Below the pieces are notes generated by a model. The model was given only the letters and a program-made list of their open reading frames with translations. It searched no databases and had not been told where the DNA came from. Positions 25,664-33,745 of a stretch of 64,000 nucleotides of DNA are shown piece after piece. Origin of the DNA: Paenibacillus sp. MAHUQ-63 (GTDB lineage Bacteria > Bacillota > Bacilli > Paenibacillales > NBRC-103111); the NCBI RefSeq assembly GCF_028765165.1, contig NZ_JARADB010000005.1:1-64000 (forward strand), written 5' to 3'. Within the stretch, counting starts at the first letter, position 1, and every line of letters begins with the position of its first letter. The translations under genes were made by a program, and so were the position numbers.

Positions 25664-26016
25664 CACTTTTTTCGCTTCTTTTCTTGCTTCCTCTCCCTCT
25701 CCGGCATTCCTCCGGCGCATGGATATCATGAACAAGACACTCATCTCCATGCACAAAGCCGCATAAACCCAATACACGCTTTAAAATATGACACGAATCG
25801 ACGGAATATGCGCGATCCAACCCCACAGCAAACCACGAACCCTCTATTTTTTCGGTTTAATTCGCCGATGAAATCGTTTACTTCCTTGAAAATTTGGTTT
25901 TATTTGTCTGGAAAACGAACGAATTCACTTTTTTTGCCCAAAAATGCCCCGAATAAGGAGGAATTTCGATATTTATGACGAATTACAGTGACTAGCATCA
26001 TAAAACCAAATATTTC
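25664..26016. other. Gene-free stretch upstream of the c-di-AMP riboswitch
   Basis: About 350 bases with no credible gene. It becomes A/T-rich after 25840 and must contain the promoter for the riboswitch transcript, but no clean -35/-10 pair stands out. Short minus-strand frames here lack ribosome-binding sites. Confidence 0.5.
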
Positions 26017-26146
26017 ATGCCGAATTCCCCGTCCTTATTGGGGAAACGGGGGAACCATTCCGGGTGAATTGATCTTGCAAGACAGGGATCATAGGGAACC
26101 TTCAACCGAACCCTCCAGCTAACCTCGTAGGCACCGGAAGGAGACA
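26017..26146 (+). promoter_or_regulatory. c-di-AMP (ydaO/yuaA) riboswitch
   Basis: The conserved elements of the ydaO-yuaA aptamer appear in order: GCCGAATTCC, CGGGGGAACC, GGGTGAA, AGGGAACCTT, and the hallmark AGCTAACCTCGTAGGC near the 3' end. These RNAs bind cyclic di-AMP and turn off cell-wall hydrolase and potassium-transport genes. The Shine-Dalgarno GGAAGGAG follows the last conserved block within a few bases and the TTG start is only about 20 bases away. There is no room for a downstream terminator, so translational control is likely. Confidence 0.88.
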
Positions 26147-26151
26147 AGCAG

Positions 26152-26625
26152 TTGAAAAAGGTTGTTGCTCTTGCTTTCAGTCTTGTTTTGTTTTTGAGTG
26201 TAGCTTTAGGAAGCGCGTCTGCGTCAGAATCCACATTGGACTCAACGGTTGACGGATTGCTTGGAACACCGTACAAAGATGCCGGTACGACAACCAGAGG
26301 TTTTGATTGCTCCGGGTTCACCGCATACGTGTTCAACCAATTCGGCATTGACCTTCCTCATAGTTCGGCTGCTCAAAATAAAGAAGGCTACTGGATTGAC
26401 AAAAGTGATCTTCGCAAAGGCGATCTTGTGTTCTTCAACACAGGAGGCCAAGGTGTTTCTCACGTAGGCATTTACCTTGGAAACGGTGAATTCGTTCATT
26501 CGGCATCCAACGAGGGCGTCGTGATTAATAAGCTTAGCCAATCCTATTACGCGAAGAGATATGTATCCGCCAGACGCGTTCTGTGGGATGATATCTACAA
26601 TCAGCTAACTGCTGAATCCAAGTAA
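26152..26625 (+). CDS. Secreted NlpC/P60 (C40) peptidoglycan hydrolase
   Basis: The 157-residue protein has a signal peptide (MKK, hydrophobic core, cleavage near ASA-SE about residue 25) and a single C40 domain with catalytic Cys53 (FDCSGF), His104 (SHVGIY) and a third polar residue near His116. It would cut peptide stems in the wall outside the membrane. There is no SH3 or LysM wall-binding domain. It starts at TTG directly behind the c-di-AMP riboswitch, so its output should respond to that nucleotide, as for many Bacillales wall hydrolases. Confidence 0.93.
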   Translation: MKKVVALAFSLVLFLSVALGSASASESTLDSTVDGLLGTPYKDAGTTTRGFDCSGFTAYVFNQFGIDLPHSSAAQNKEGYWIDKSDLRKGDLVFFNTGGQGVSHVGIYLGNGEFVHSASNEGVVINKLSQSYYAKRYVSARRVLWDDIYNQLTAESK

Positions 26626-26641
26626 TTCTCTAGCTTTACAC

Positions 26642-26697
26642 GAATAAAGCCCGGATAGCTTCAGCTCCCTAGAGCCGCTTTCAGGGCTTTTATTCAT
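26642..26697 (+). terminator. Intrinsic terminator of the NlpC/P60 gene
   Basis: GAATAAAGCCC and GGGCTTTTATTC form a long stem around a partly paired 31-base loop, 15 bases after the stop codon. The T-tract is inside the closing arm. Confidence 0.7.
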
Positions 26698-26724
26698 TTC
26701 GGACCTTAAGAAAGGATACCCGCC

Positions 26725-27336
26725 ATGTCGCAAACAAGCTACTCCGGCAACCCGCCTTTCCCCGGTATCATCCAGTCTCTTGAAGAGCTAAGACCGCGTG
26801 TAGGCGAACCACACCTGGCCGTGCAGCACAAGGTCGTCTCGAGCATGGATGATCACATTCGTGCCTTCGTGGCCAAATCACCGTTATTCTTCCTGTCCAC
26901 TTCCAACCAGTCCGGTCTGTGCGACGTCTCTCCGCGCGGGGATGAGCCCGGTTTCGTCCGCATCCTCGATGATAAGCGCCTGATCTATCCGGAAAGACTC
27001 GGGAACCGGCGCATTGACTCCTTGCAAAATCTGCTCACTAATCCGCAAGTCGGCATGGTGTTCCTTATTCCTGGCGTGGAAACCGTCCTGCGGATTAACG
27101 GCCGGGCATGGCTGACGCAGGACGAGGAGCTGCTTGCCGGTATGCAGCTTAACGGCAAGCAGCCTGTTGTCGGCGTCGGCGTCGAAGTGCAGGAATGCTT
27201 CATTCACTGCAGCCGGGCTCTCAAGCTGGCCCGCGTCTGGCAGCAGGATACGTGGCTGCCTGAGCAGGAGCATCCGGATTCGATGTCCATGTTCCGCGCT
27301 CACGTGGCGCGCAACGGCATCGAGCTGAAAGAATAA
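26725..27336 (+). CDS. Pyridoxamine 5'-phosphate oxidase-like flavin protein
   Basis: The 203-residue protein has a split-barrel PPOX fold signature: LFFLSTSNQSG then CDVSPRGDEPGFV, followed by LGNRRIDSLQNLLTNP, as in the family of FMN-binding PPOX proteins related to Deinococcus DR2398. The C-terminal part includes ECFIHCSRALK, a conserved end of this subfamily. It probably binds FMN or a related flavin; the substrate is unknown and it is not true PdxH. AAAGGAT precedes the ATG. The guanidine riboswitch promoter begins one base after its stop. Confidence 0.85.
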   Translation: MSQTSYSGNPPFPGIIQSLEELRPRVGEPHLAVQHKVVSSMDDHIRAFVAKSPLFFLSTSNQSGLCDVSPRGDEPGFVRILDDKRLIYPERLGNRRIDSLQNLLTNPQVGMVFLIPGVETVLRINGRAWLTQDEELLAGMQLNGKQPVVGVGVEVQECFIHCSRALKLARVWQQDTWLPEQEHPDSMSMFRAHVARNGIELKE

Positions 27337-27337
27337 C

Positions 27338-27366
27338 TTGACATAGCATGTAAGCCGTCCTATAAT
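27338..27366 (+). promoter_or_regulatory. Consensus sigma-A promoter of the guanidine exporter gene
   Basis: A perfect TTGACA (27338-27343), 17-base spacer and perfect TATAAT (27361-27366) lie immediately ahead of the riboswitch. The strength suggests the exporter is limited by the riboswitch rather than by initiation. Confidence 0.92.
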
Positions 27367-27369
27367 AGC

Positions 27370-27470
27370 GGCATCGGTTTTCTAGGGTTCCGTGACGCTG
27401 CAGCGCCAGTCTGGTCCGAGAGAAAACACACAGCGAATACGCTGTGAACACGGAGGGAGAAAAGCCCGGG
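27370..27470 (+). promoter_or_regulatory. Guanidine-I (ykkC) riboswitch aptamer
   Basis: The ykkC-yxkD hallmark blocks occur in order: CTAGGGTTCCG, CTGGTCCGAGAG, ACACGGAGGG and AAAAGCCCGGGAG. This RNA class binds guanidinium and turns on guanidine exporters and carboxylases. The gene downstream encodes a Gdx/SugE-type exporter, which fits. The 3' part of the aptamer (AAAGCCCGGGAG) also forms the 5' arm of the following terminator, so ligand binding and termination are mutually exclusive. Confidence 0.95.
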
Positions 27471-27508
27471 AGTCATATCGCGCAGCGATAGTGCTTCCAG
27501 GCTTTTTT
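27461..27508 (+). terminator. Riboswitch-controlled terminator
   Basis: AAAGCC...GGGAG...ATATCGC pairs with GCGATA...CTTCC...GGCTTTTTT, a long stem closed by a T-run. Its 5' arm is the last conserved element of the guanidine aptamer, so guanidine should prevent it from forming. Confidence 0.88.
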
Positions 27509-27554
27509 CTTTGTGTCCGGGTTAGGATGACCCGCAATGAAGGAGGGATTCAAC

Positions 27555-27875
27555 ATGGCATGGCTGTATCTTGTCATAGCAGGCGTTTTCGAGGTGGTAT
27601 GGGCCATCTCCTTGAAATTTTCCAACGGTTTCACGCGTTTGGTGCCGTCCGTTATCACGGTTACCGGCATGATCATCAGCTTTTATTTCCTGGCCGTCGC
27701 CACCAAGACGCTCCCCATCGGCACCGCCTATGCGGCATGGACAGGGATCGGCGCCGTAGGGGCGATCATTGTCGGCACCCTTTTCCTGAACGAGCCGGCC
27801 AGTTTGACGCGTATTTTGTTCATGATCCTTATTCTTGTCGGGGTTCTCGGACTGAAGTTCACATCCGGACACTGA
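27555..27875 (+). CDS. gdx: Guanidinium exporter Gdx (SMR family)
   Basis: The 106-residue protein has four membrane segments and the SMR fold. Glu13, at the position of the guanidinium-binding Glu of Gdx proteins, is present, as is the family stretch GTAYAAWTGIGAVG and a LNEPAS loop. Gdx works as an antiparallel dimer exchanging guanidinium for protons. The ATG at MAWLYLV has AAGGAGGG seven bases upstream; an ATG six codons earlier overlaps that site and is unlikely. It stands alone behind the guanidine riboswitch. Confidence 0.93.
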   Translation: MAWLYLVIAGVFEVVWAISLKFSNGFTRLVPSVITVTGMIISFYFLAVATKTLPIGTAYAAWTGIGAVGAIIVGTLFLNEPASLTRILFMILILVGVLGLKFTSGH

Positions 27876-27907
27876 TCGATCCCCAAGCGGGCCGATGAGA
27901 TAAGGGG

Positions 27908-28801
27908 TTAGGCCACCGTATAACTCACATACCAGAAGGAGCTGCCGACATAGATCCGCAAGTTCTCGGACAGAGGCTTAAAGATCTCGTTCAATTCCTC
28001 ATACGTGTAGTAATTTTTGAGGATTTCATGCTTGGAGCCGTCGGCCAGCTCCCTTCTTTTGTACGTATCCTCGCTGTGCTCGCTCGCGATCAGCTCCCCG
28101 CCCCTGCCGGGAACGTATACATTATCGGCGATCAAGACGTGCGCTCCTTGGCCTAGACGTTCATGGAAGCCTTGCAGGAAGGCGTCCAGGCGGTTTTTGG
28201 GAATATGCGAGAACCAGAAATTGGCCAGTCCGCAATCGAAGTCCCCTTCGATATCCCCAAGCCGGTAAGCATCCCCTTGAACAAAGGCTGCGTTGCGCTT
28301 CGGCCACGGCTTGGACTTCGCAATCTGCAAGACCTCGGGCCGAATGTCCACGCCCACGATGCGCTCAGCCGCTTCGGCGGCATACTGCGTCCAGTACCCG
28401 GTGCCGCAAGCAATCTCCAGAACGCTCCTCCCCGCTGTCAGCTTCCTTACCACAGCCGCAATGAGCTCAAGCTCCTGCCGGTAATCCGCATCCTCCCGCG
28501 CATAGATATGCTCATACTCCGCCGCTCGCGCCCCATAGTATTCCTGCATGCTTGCCTTCTCATCATGAAGCTGCTGCTGCTTCTCCTTCACCTCGTGCAG
28601 CATTCTTCCTCTGGATGCCAGCAAGTCGCCGAAAATAGCTCCGCCCTGTTCCGCATAATTGGCGAGCAAACCATGCGTTGCCATCACAATAAGCTGTGTC
28701 ATCGACAAGCCCGTTTCTTCCGCCATGCGCTCCAGATCTTCCTTGACCTTCTCCGGCAGGTAGACGGAGAGCCTCTTTGTTTTATCGGCTTTATCCTCCA
28801 T
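27908..28801 (-). CDS. Ribbon-helix-helix / class I methyltransferase fusion
   Basis: The 297-residue protein joins two domains. Residues about 8-52 (RLSVYLPEKVKEDLERMA and following helix) look like a ribbon-helix-helix DNA-binding or dimerisation unit of the CopG/Arc type. A charged helical linker (about 65-85) leads to a class I SAM-dependent methyltransferase with motif I LEIACGTGYWTQYA and motif II VGVDIRPE. GGGGG precedes the ATG. Internal Met86 (MQEYYGARAAEY) is where a stand-alone enzyme would be expected to begin. Substrate unknown; the combination is unusual. Confidence 0.82.
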   Translation of the reverse strand: MEDKADKTKRLSVYLPEKVKEDLERMAEETGLSMTQLIVMATHGLLANYAEQGGAIFGDLLASRGRMLHEVKEKQQQLHDEKASMQEYYGARAAEYEHIYAREDADYRQELELIAAVVRKLTAGRSVLEIACGTGYWTQYAAEAAERIVGVDIRPEVLQIAKSKPWPKRNAAFVQGDAYRLGDIEGDFDCGLANFWFSHIPKNRLDAFLQGFHERLGQGAHVLIADNVYVPGRGGELIASEHSEDTYKRRELADGSKHEILKNYYTYEELNEIFKPLSENLRIYVGSSFWYVSYTVA

Positions 28802-28998
28802 TGGTCATTACCCCCTCATTTTTATTGTTATTTTAACATATATTATGTGTTATAAAAATATATATTTTGTGCTTTCCACTCACGAAATTAAATTAGGCTT
28901 CCTGAAATAACCTTCCCTAGCCATTAACCCTCGCAGTTCGCTCTATCAGACATAGAATACTAAGCAAGTATATTCATATGTTGATAGGAGATGGCGAC

Positions 28999-29571
28999 AT
29001 GATGCAAAAACGTATTGCCGGCAAGCCGAGCCGTATTGTCCGGCTCCCCAAGAGCGCAGGGCTGCCTAGAGCCAAAGCGATGCAGCTCTACCGTACCCAA
29101 CTGAGAAAGTTTCATAAACCTGGATCAGGGCGCTTTATTAGCCAAACGACGGTATCGATCGGTACCGACAACTCATGGTTCAATGCCCAGATTATCCCCC
29201 GCGATCCTGCATGGGTGCAGGTACCCAACGCCAATTATGTTTGGTATTCCGGCAATCTGAACAGTGAGAATGCAATCATCTCAACGCGTTTCACACTTTC
29301 GCAGCGCAGAGCTATCCTCAGCGCTTCACTCTTCCTGTCCGTCGACAACTACGCGGTCGTTATCATTAACGGGGTACCGCTGCTCTTTGACGGCCCGCAG
29401 AATACACCTTCGTTCTACAACCCGGGACGCACGTTCGACGTTCGGCGTTTCCTGCGCCGCGGGCGCAACGATGTCGTCATCATCGCCTTCAACTTCGGCG
29501 GACCGCGCAGCGCCACCATGCCGGCCGGTGTCGCCGCCAGATTCGACATCCGTCTGAGCTCCTTGCAGTAG
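28999..29571 (+). CDS. Hypothetical protein, probable beta-sandwich
   Basis: I do not recognise this 191-residue protein. After a basic N-terminal ~45 residues (rich in Lys and Arg, no signal peptide) come alternating strands including WVQVPNANYVWYSG and NYAVVIINGVPLLFDG, resembling the sugar-binding jelly-roll domains that recognise an N-V-x-I-N-G type strand. AGGAG lies 8 bases before the first of two adjacent ATGs; a seven-codon longer frame is less likely. It stands alone and ends at a strong terminator. Confidence 0.65.
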   Translation: MMQKRIAGKPSRIVRLPKSAGLPRAKAMQLYRTQLRKFHKPGSGRFISQTTVSIGTDNSWFNAQIIPRDPAWVQVPNANYVWYSGNLNSENAIISTRFTLSQRRAILSASLFLSVDNYAVVIINGVPLLFDGPQNTPSFYNPGRTFDVRRFLRRGRNDVVIIAFNFGGPRSATMPAGVAARFDIRLSSLQ

Positions 29572-29580
29572 CACCACAAA

Positions 29581-29622
29581 AAAACCGGGCCTCCATCCGT
29601 CGGATGGGTCCCGGTTTCTTTA
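29581..29622. terminator. Intrinsic terminator between convergent genes
   Basis: AAACCGGG and CCCGGTTT arms enclose an inner CCATCC/GGATGG stem. T-rich sequence follows on the plus strand and A-rich precedes it, so it can serve both the hypothetical gene and the permease operon. Confidence 0.85.
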
Positions 29623-29635
29623 TGCCAGCGGCATT

Positions 29636-30592
29636 TTACATCAGCTGTCTCTCGCGGCCATAGCGCTTTTTGAGCATGTTCAGGAAAAATTGCAGCGACA
29701 GGAACAGCAGCGCGAAGCTCGTGCCTGCACTCAAAATAATCCACGGATGCAGCCTGATATACCTGGATCCGTAAGCGATCATGGACAGCCATTCGCCCGA
29801 AGTGGTGATGGTGATCGAATAGCCCGCGTCGCTGTCGCCGATCGTTTCCGTACCGCCCAGTACGAGATTGAACACCGCAAGCTGTCCCAGCAAGAAGAGG
29901 ACCTGCATGAACTCGCTAAGGAAGATGAACATCATTTCGCTTCTCATACAAGGAATCAAGTGCCGGACCGTCCGATGCACGACGGAGCCGCCCATCAAGC
30001 GTGAAGCTTCTATAAATAGCTTGTCATTATAGTAGCGAGCCCGCTCTGCGATTTGATGAGCTAGAGGGAATATGCCGATGAAGGTGACCAGAAGAATGAA
30101 CGTTGCCGAGAAAAGCAGCCTGTAGTCCGGATCGGCTTTCGCCCATTGATCCAACCGAAGACCGAAGTACATACCGGCCAGCGGAGGAAACAGGAAAACA
30201 AATGCAGGCACCGCTGCGACAACCCACTGCATCGCATGGAGCACGCCGCGGCCTCTTCCGGTCGTCCCGCTCCACATGCCCCAAGGCAGCGCGAAGGCGA
30301 ACCGCAGCAGCGTTAGAGCCAGCGCGGTACCCAGCGTGTATTTAAGCCCGTTGAGCAGCAGACTCAGCACATCGAAGCCCCGGTGGTCCGTCCCCAGCAG
30401 GAACGTACCGTTCGGGGAGAACGGCGGAATGCTGTAGCGCGTCTTGCCGTCCTGCTCATATTGAATCATGTTGATTTTATCCTCGGGCGATATCCCGTGC
30501 GGCTTCAGCCACGTCCCGAAGACCGCGAGAAGAAGGATCAGGACGATCAAGCCGGCCGAGAGGTAGAACGCAGCGGATGAACGCTTCATCAT
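29636..30592 (-). CDS. ABC transporter permease, OppC/DppC-type
   Basis: The 318-residue protein has an N-terminal membrane segment, then a GTDHRGFDVLS motif typical of OppC/DppC permeases, and about five more membrane segments with the EAA-like cytoplasmic loop EASRLMGGSVVHRTVRHLIP. Its ATG overlaps the stop of the upstream permease by four bases (ATGA) and has GGGAGGTG upstream, so the two are coupled. A longer in-frame start lies inside the upstream gene and is rejected. No ATPase or binding-protein gene is adjacent. Confidence 0.85.
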   Translation of the reverse strand: MMKRSSAAFYLSAGLIVLILLLAVFGTWLKPHGISPEDKINMIQYEQDGKTRYSIPPFSPNGTFLLGTDHRGFDVLSLLLNGLKYTLGTALALTLLRFAFALPWGMWSGTTGRGRGVLHAMQWVVAAVPAFVFLFPPLAGMYFGLRLDQWAKADPDYRLLFSATFILLVTFIGIFPLAHQIAERARYYNDKLFIEASRLMGGSVVHRTVRHLIPCMRSEMMFIFLSEFMQVLFLLGQLAVFNLVLGGTETIGDSDAGYSITITTSGEWLSMIAYGSRYIRLHPWIILSAGTSFALLFLSLQFFLNMLKKRYGRERQLM

Positions 30593-31665
30593 GAGGACGG
30601 CACCTCCCCCGTGCGTACGAGCCATCTCTTGCGGAGCAGCGCATACAGCGCATGGAATGCCAGCGCAACGAGAGCCAGCGCGATGCAGATGACGGACATG
30701 GAGGAGACATTTTGCAGGGCAGGCGAGATAATGAAGCCCCCCAGGCCAAGGATTCCGCAGATCGCCTCGGCAACCGCCATGCTGGCCAGTGCCAAGGTCG
30801 TCGCCTTCGGCAGAATGCCCAGCAAATCAGCCATCACATTGCGCACCACGTGGCTGAACAGCACCTCGCCGCGGGTCAGCCCCTTGGCTTGCGCCGTGAC
30901 GACGTAGTCCTGCGCCAGCTCCCGGGCGATCGCGATGCGAAGCGTACCGTAAATCGTAACCGACGGGATGAGCGCGATGGTGAGGAACGGGATCATGAAC
31001 GGCGTTTTGTCGCCGACCTGGACGATCAGCAGCACGAAATGCCCCAGAAATTTCGTGGCATAGACCGCGCCTAATTGTATGAGTACGATTAGGAAGAAGT
31101 CGGGCAAGCCCACAAGCAGGGCATGCACACCGTCAAGCACTGCGCCTAACCGGCGCCACATCGAGGCCGCCAGCGCCGTAAGCATGCTTAGGGCAATAGC
31201 CAAGAGCAAGCCCGGAATGAAATAGGTGCATGTGCGAAGCAGCATGACGGGCAGCTCCCCCAGCACGGACAATTCCTTGCGGTTGTATGGATTGCGGAAC
31301 TTGCCGAGATCGCCATGCAGGAAGCCTTGGAGCTGGTCTTTCACCGTATACGCGTAGTACTTCCAGGAGATCACGGGCGTCTCCAATGGCACGCTGCTTG
31401 CGCGAAAAATCCCTTTAATCGCCGCTGTCTTGCCGATATAGTCCCACGTCGTGCCGTAGGGGACCGACAGCAGACCGGCCTTCTCGTTCAGCACCCGGCT
31501 GCCCGGCAGTTGGCTGCTGATCGCGTGGATGCTCGTATCGGGGCCGATCGCAATCCGAATCTGATCCGGCTCCGTAGACATGAACGCGTTTCGAATGTTG
31601 CTTAGGAAGAAGATACACAGGAGCGTAAACAGCCCCAGCAACAGCCACCGAATGATCGACTTCAA
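30589..31665 (-). CDS. ABC transporter permease, OppB/DppB-type
   Basis: The 358-residue protein has a first membrane segment (about 7-25), a long extracytoplasmic region, and five C-terminal membrane segments with the binding-protein-dependent loop around AIARELAQDYVVTAQAKGLTR, the EAA-type signature. The start is TTG with GAGGTG seven bases upstream. It is followed with a four-base overlap by the OppC-type gene. The pair would need ATPases OppD/OppF-like and a binding protein from elsewhere in the genome. Confidence 0.85.
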   Translation of the reverse strand: MKSIIRWLLLGLFTLLCIFFLSNIRNAFMSTEPDQIRIAIGPDTSIHAISSQLPGSRVLNEKAGLLSVPYGTTWDYIGKTAAIKGIFRASSVPLETPVISWKYYAYTVKDQLQGFLHGDLGKFRNPYNRKELSVLGELPVMLLRTCTYFIPGLLLAIALSMLTALAASMWRRLGAVLDGVHALLVGLPDFFLIVLIQLGAVYATKFLGHFVLLIVQVGDKTPFMIPFLTIALIPSVTIYGTLRIAIARELAQDYVVTAQAKGLTRGEVLFSHVVRNVMADLLGILPKATTLALASMAVAEAICGILGLGGFIISPALQNVSSMSVICIALALVALAFHALYALLRKRWLVRTGEVPSS

Positions 31666-31852
31666 CTCTGGTCACCTCGTCCTATTATTTACCGCTGGTA
31701 GATAACTATTTTCATAGTTTACCACGATTCATTTGGGAGTACTATCCATTTATTGATGGCAAAAAGTGGCCCCGCAAGGAGAAGCTGCCGACGCCCGTAG
31801 TTAGGTTGGCGTCTGTCAGCAGCGATGCGCTTGATCAAGCGCGCACAATGCC

Positions 31853-31892
31853 AAAAAAACCTGGCGCAAGATCCAATGATCCTGCGCCAGGT
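31853..31892 (-). terminator. Intrinsic terminator of the ABC exporter gene
   Basis: On the minus strand ACCTGGCGCA...GATC and GATC...GCGCCAGGT form a near-perfect stem followed by TTTTTTT, just after the exporter stop codon. Confidence 0.92.
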
Positions 31893-31897
31893 CCCCT

Positions 31898-33613
31898 TTA
31901 AGAGCTAAACTGCGCTTGATGCAGCCGGCTGTATACACCGCCCACCGCAATAAGCTCCTCATGTCCGCCTTGCTCGGTAATGCCCTGCTCCGTCACGACG
32001 ACGATACGGTCGGCGTTCTTGATCGTCGCCAAGCGGTGAGCGATGACCAGCGTCGTCCGGCCCTGCGACAGCTCAGCCAGCGACTGCTGGATGGCCGCCT
32101 CCGTCTCCGTATCCAGCGCCGATGTCGCCTCATCGAGGATGAGGATCGGCGGATTCTTCAAAAACATCCGCGCGATCGCAAGCCGCTGCTTCTGCCCCCC
32201 GGACAGCTTGACGCCGCGATCGCCGACAACGGTATCCAGCCCCTTCGGCTGGGACTGGATGTAGCCCTCAAGCTGCGCCCGTCGAGCCGCCTCCCAGATC
32301 TCGGCGTCCGTCGCATTCAGCTTGCCGTAGGCGATGTTCTCCCGCAAGGTGCCGGAGAACAAGAACACATCCTGCTGCACGATGCCGATCTGGCGGCGCA
32401 GCGATTGAAGCTCGATGTCGCGGATGTCCATGCCATCGATCGAGATGCTGCCTTCGTTCACGTCGTAGAATCTCGGCAGCAAGCTGCAGATCGTCGTCTT
32501 CCCCGCTCCGGACGGACCGACGAACGCGACCGTCTCCCCTGCCCGTATGGTCAGGGAGATATCGTTCAGCACGCGCGCTTCGCCGCCATACCCGAAGGCA
32601 ACGGAGTCGAACGTGATCTGGCCCTGGAGATGGTCTACCTTCACGGCGTCAGGCCGATCCGACACCTCCGGCTCCGTGTCCATCACTTCGCAATACCGTT
32701 TGAATCCGGCAATCCCTTTGGGATAGCTCTCGATAACGTTATTAATCTTCTGAATCGGCCCCAGGAACACATTCGTGAGCAGGACGAAGGCGATAAATTC
32801 CCCGTAGGAAATTTGTTTGTCGATCACGAACCAGGTGCCGCAAATCAAGACGAACACGGTCACAAGACGCATGAGAATATAGCTAAGGGAGATGTTCCAC
32901 GCCATGATTTTATAGGATAGCAGCTTCGTGATTCGGAAACGCCCGTTATTGTCCTCGAACAGCTTCTTCTCGTAGGACTCATTGGCGAAAGCCTGCACGA
33001 CTCGAATACCGCCGATGTTGTCTTCGACACGGGCATTAATATCCGCTAAGTCCCCCATCATCCGGCGGAACGTCTTCGTCATTTTCTGATTGAAGTACAC
33101 CGCAATCCAGAGCAGCACAGGCACAATAACGAAGGTTAACAGCGCCAGCTTCACATTAATGCTCATCATCAGTATGAATGCGCCGATCAGCGTCATTACG
33201 GCGATGAACAAATCCTCGGGACCATGGTGGGCCACTTCGCCGATCTCCAGCAAATCGTTGGCCATGCGCGACATCAATTGACCGGTCTTGTTATTGTCGT
33301 AGAACCGGAACGATAGCTTCTGGAGATGATCGAACATTTTCTTGCGCATGTCCGTCTCGATGTTAATCCCCAGCTTATGCCCCCAATATGTAACTACGAA
33401 GTTCAGCACGGTGTTGAGTCCATAAACGGCAAGCAGGCCGGCGCAAGCCCACAGAATCCAGCTCCAGTTCCCGGCAGGCAGCAATTTGTCGACAACCTGA
33501 TTCACGGCGAGCGGGAAGCCCAGCTCCAACAATCCGGCCACAACAGCGCAGGTAAAATCCAAAATAAATAGATGCTTATAAGGCCTATAGTATGAGAAAA
33601 ACCGCTTTAACAC
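31898..33613 (-). CDS. ABC exporter, fused membrane and ATPase domains
   Basis: The 571-residue half-transporter has a six-segment type I exporter membrane domain (about 15-310) and an ATPase domain with Walker A GPSGAGKTT, signature LSGGQKQR and Walker B ILILDEATSALD, followed by the H-loop IAHRLAT. It would act as a homodimer exporting a lipid or drug. It starts at GTG with a perfect AAGGAGGTGG upstream; the frame is open for 71 more codons that overlap the divergent lipase gene and are rejected. It resembles YfiB/YknU-type B. subtilis exporters. Confidence 0.92.
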   Translation of the reverse strand: MLKRFFSYYRPYKHLFILDFTCAVVAGLLELGFPLAVNQVVDKLLPAGNWSWILWACAGLLAVYGLNTVLNFVVTYWGHKLGINIETDMRKKMFDHLQKLSFRFYDNNKTGQLMSRMANDLLEIGEVAHHGPEDLFIAVMTLIGAFILMMSINVKLALLTFVIVPVLLWIAVYFNQKMTKTFRRMMGDLADINARVEDNIGGIRVVQAFANESYEKKLFEDNNGRFRITKLLSYKIMAWNISLSYILMRLVTVFVLICGTWFVIDKQISYGEFIAFVLLTNVFLGPIQKINNVIESYPKGIAGFKRYCEVMDTEPEVSDRPDAVKVDHLQGQITFDSVAFGYGGEARVLNDISLTIRAGETVAFVGPSGAGKTTICSLLPRFYDVNEGSISIDGMDIRDIELQSLRRQIGIVQQDVFLFSGTLRENIAYGKLNATDAEIWEAARRAQLEGYIQSQPKGLDTVVGDRGVKLSGGQKQRLAIARMFLKNPPILILDEATSALDTETEAAIQQSLAELSQGRTTLVIAHRLATIKNADRIVVVTEQGITEQGGHEELIAVGGVYSRLHQAQFSS

Positions 33614-33745
33614 GAAATTCCACCTCCTTCGCCTAGTATACATGAAACCAAAATGAAAGACCAAAAATAGGCAATTGCCCGAGGACAGCTGTCCACTATT
33701 CTCATATATATAGTTCAAAGGCAATCTGTGCGCGGAGGGACTGAC

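Noticed and set aside
25019..25978. 319-codon plus-strand frame
   Set aside because: It overlaps the membrane protein gene in another frame and then runs through a terminator into empty sequence. Composition is Ala/His/Arg-rich without domain features.
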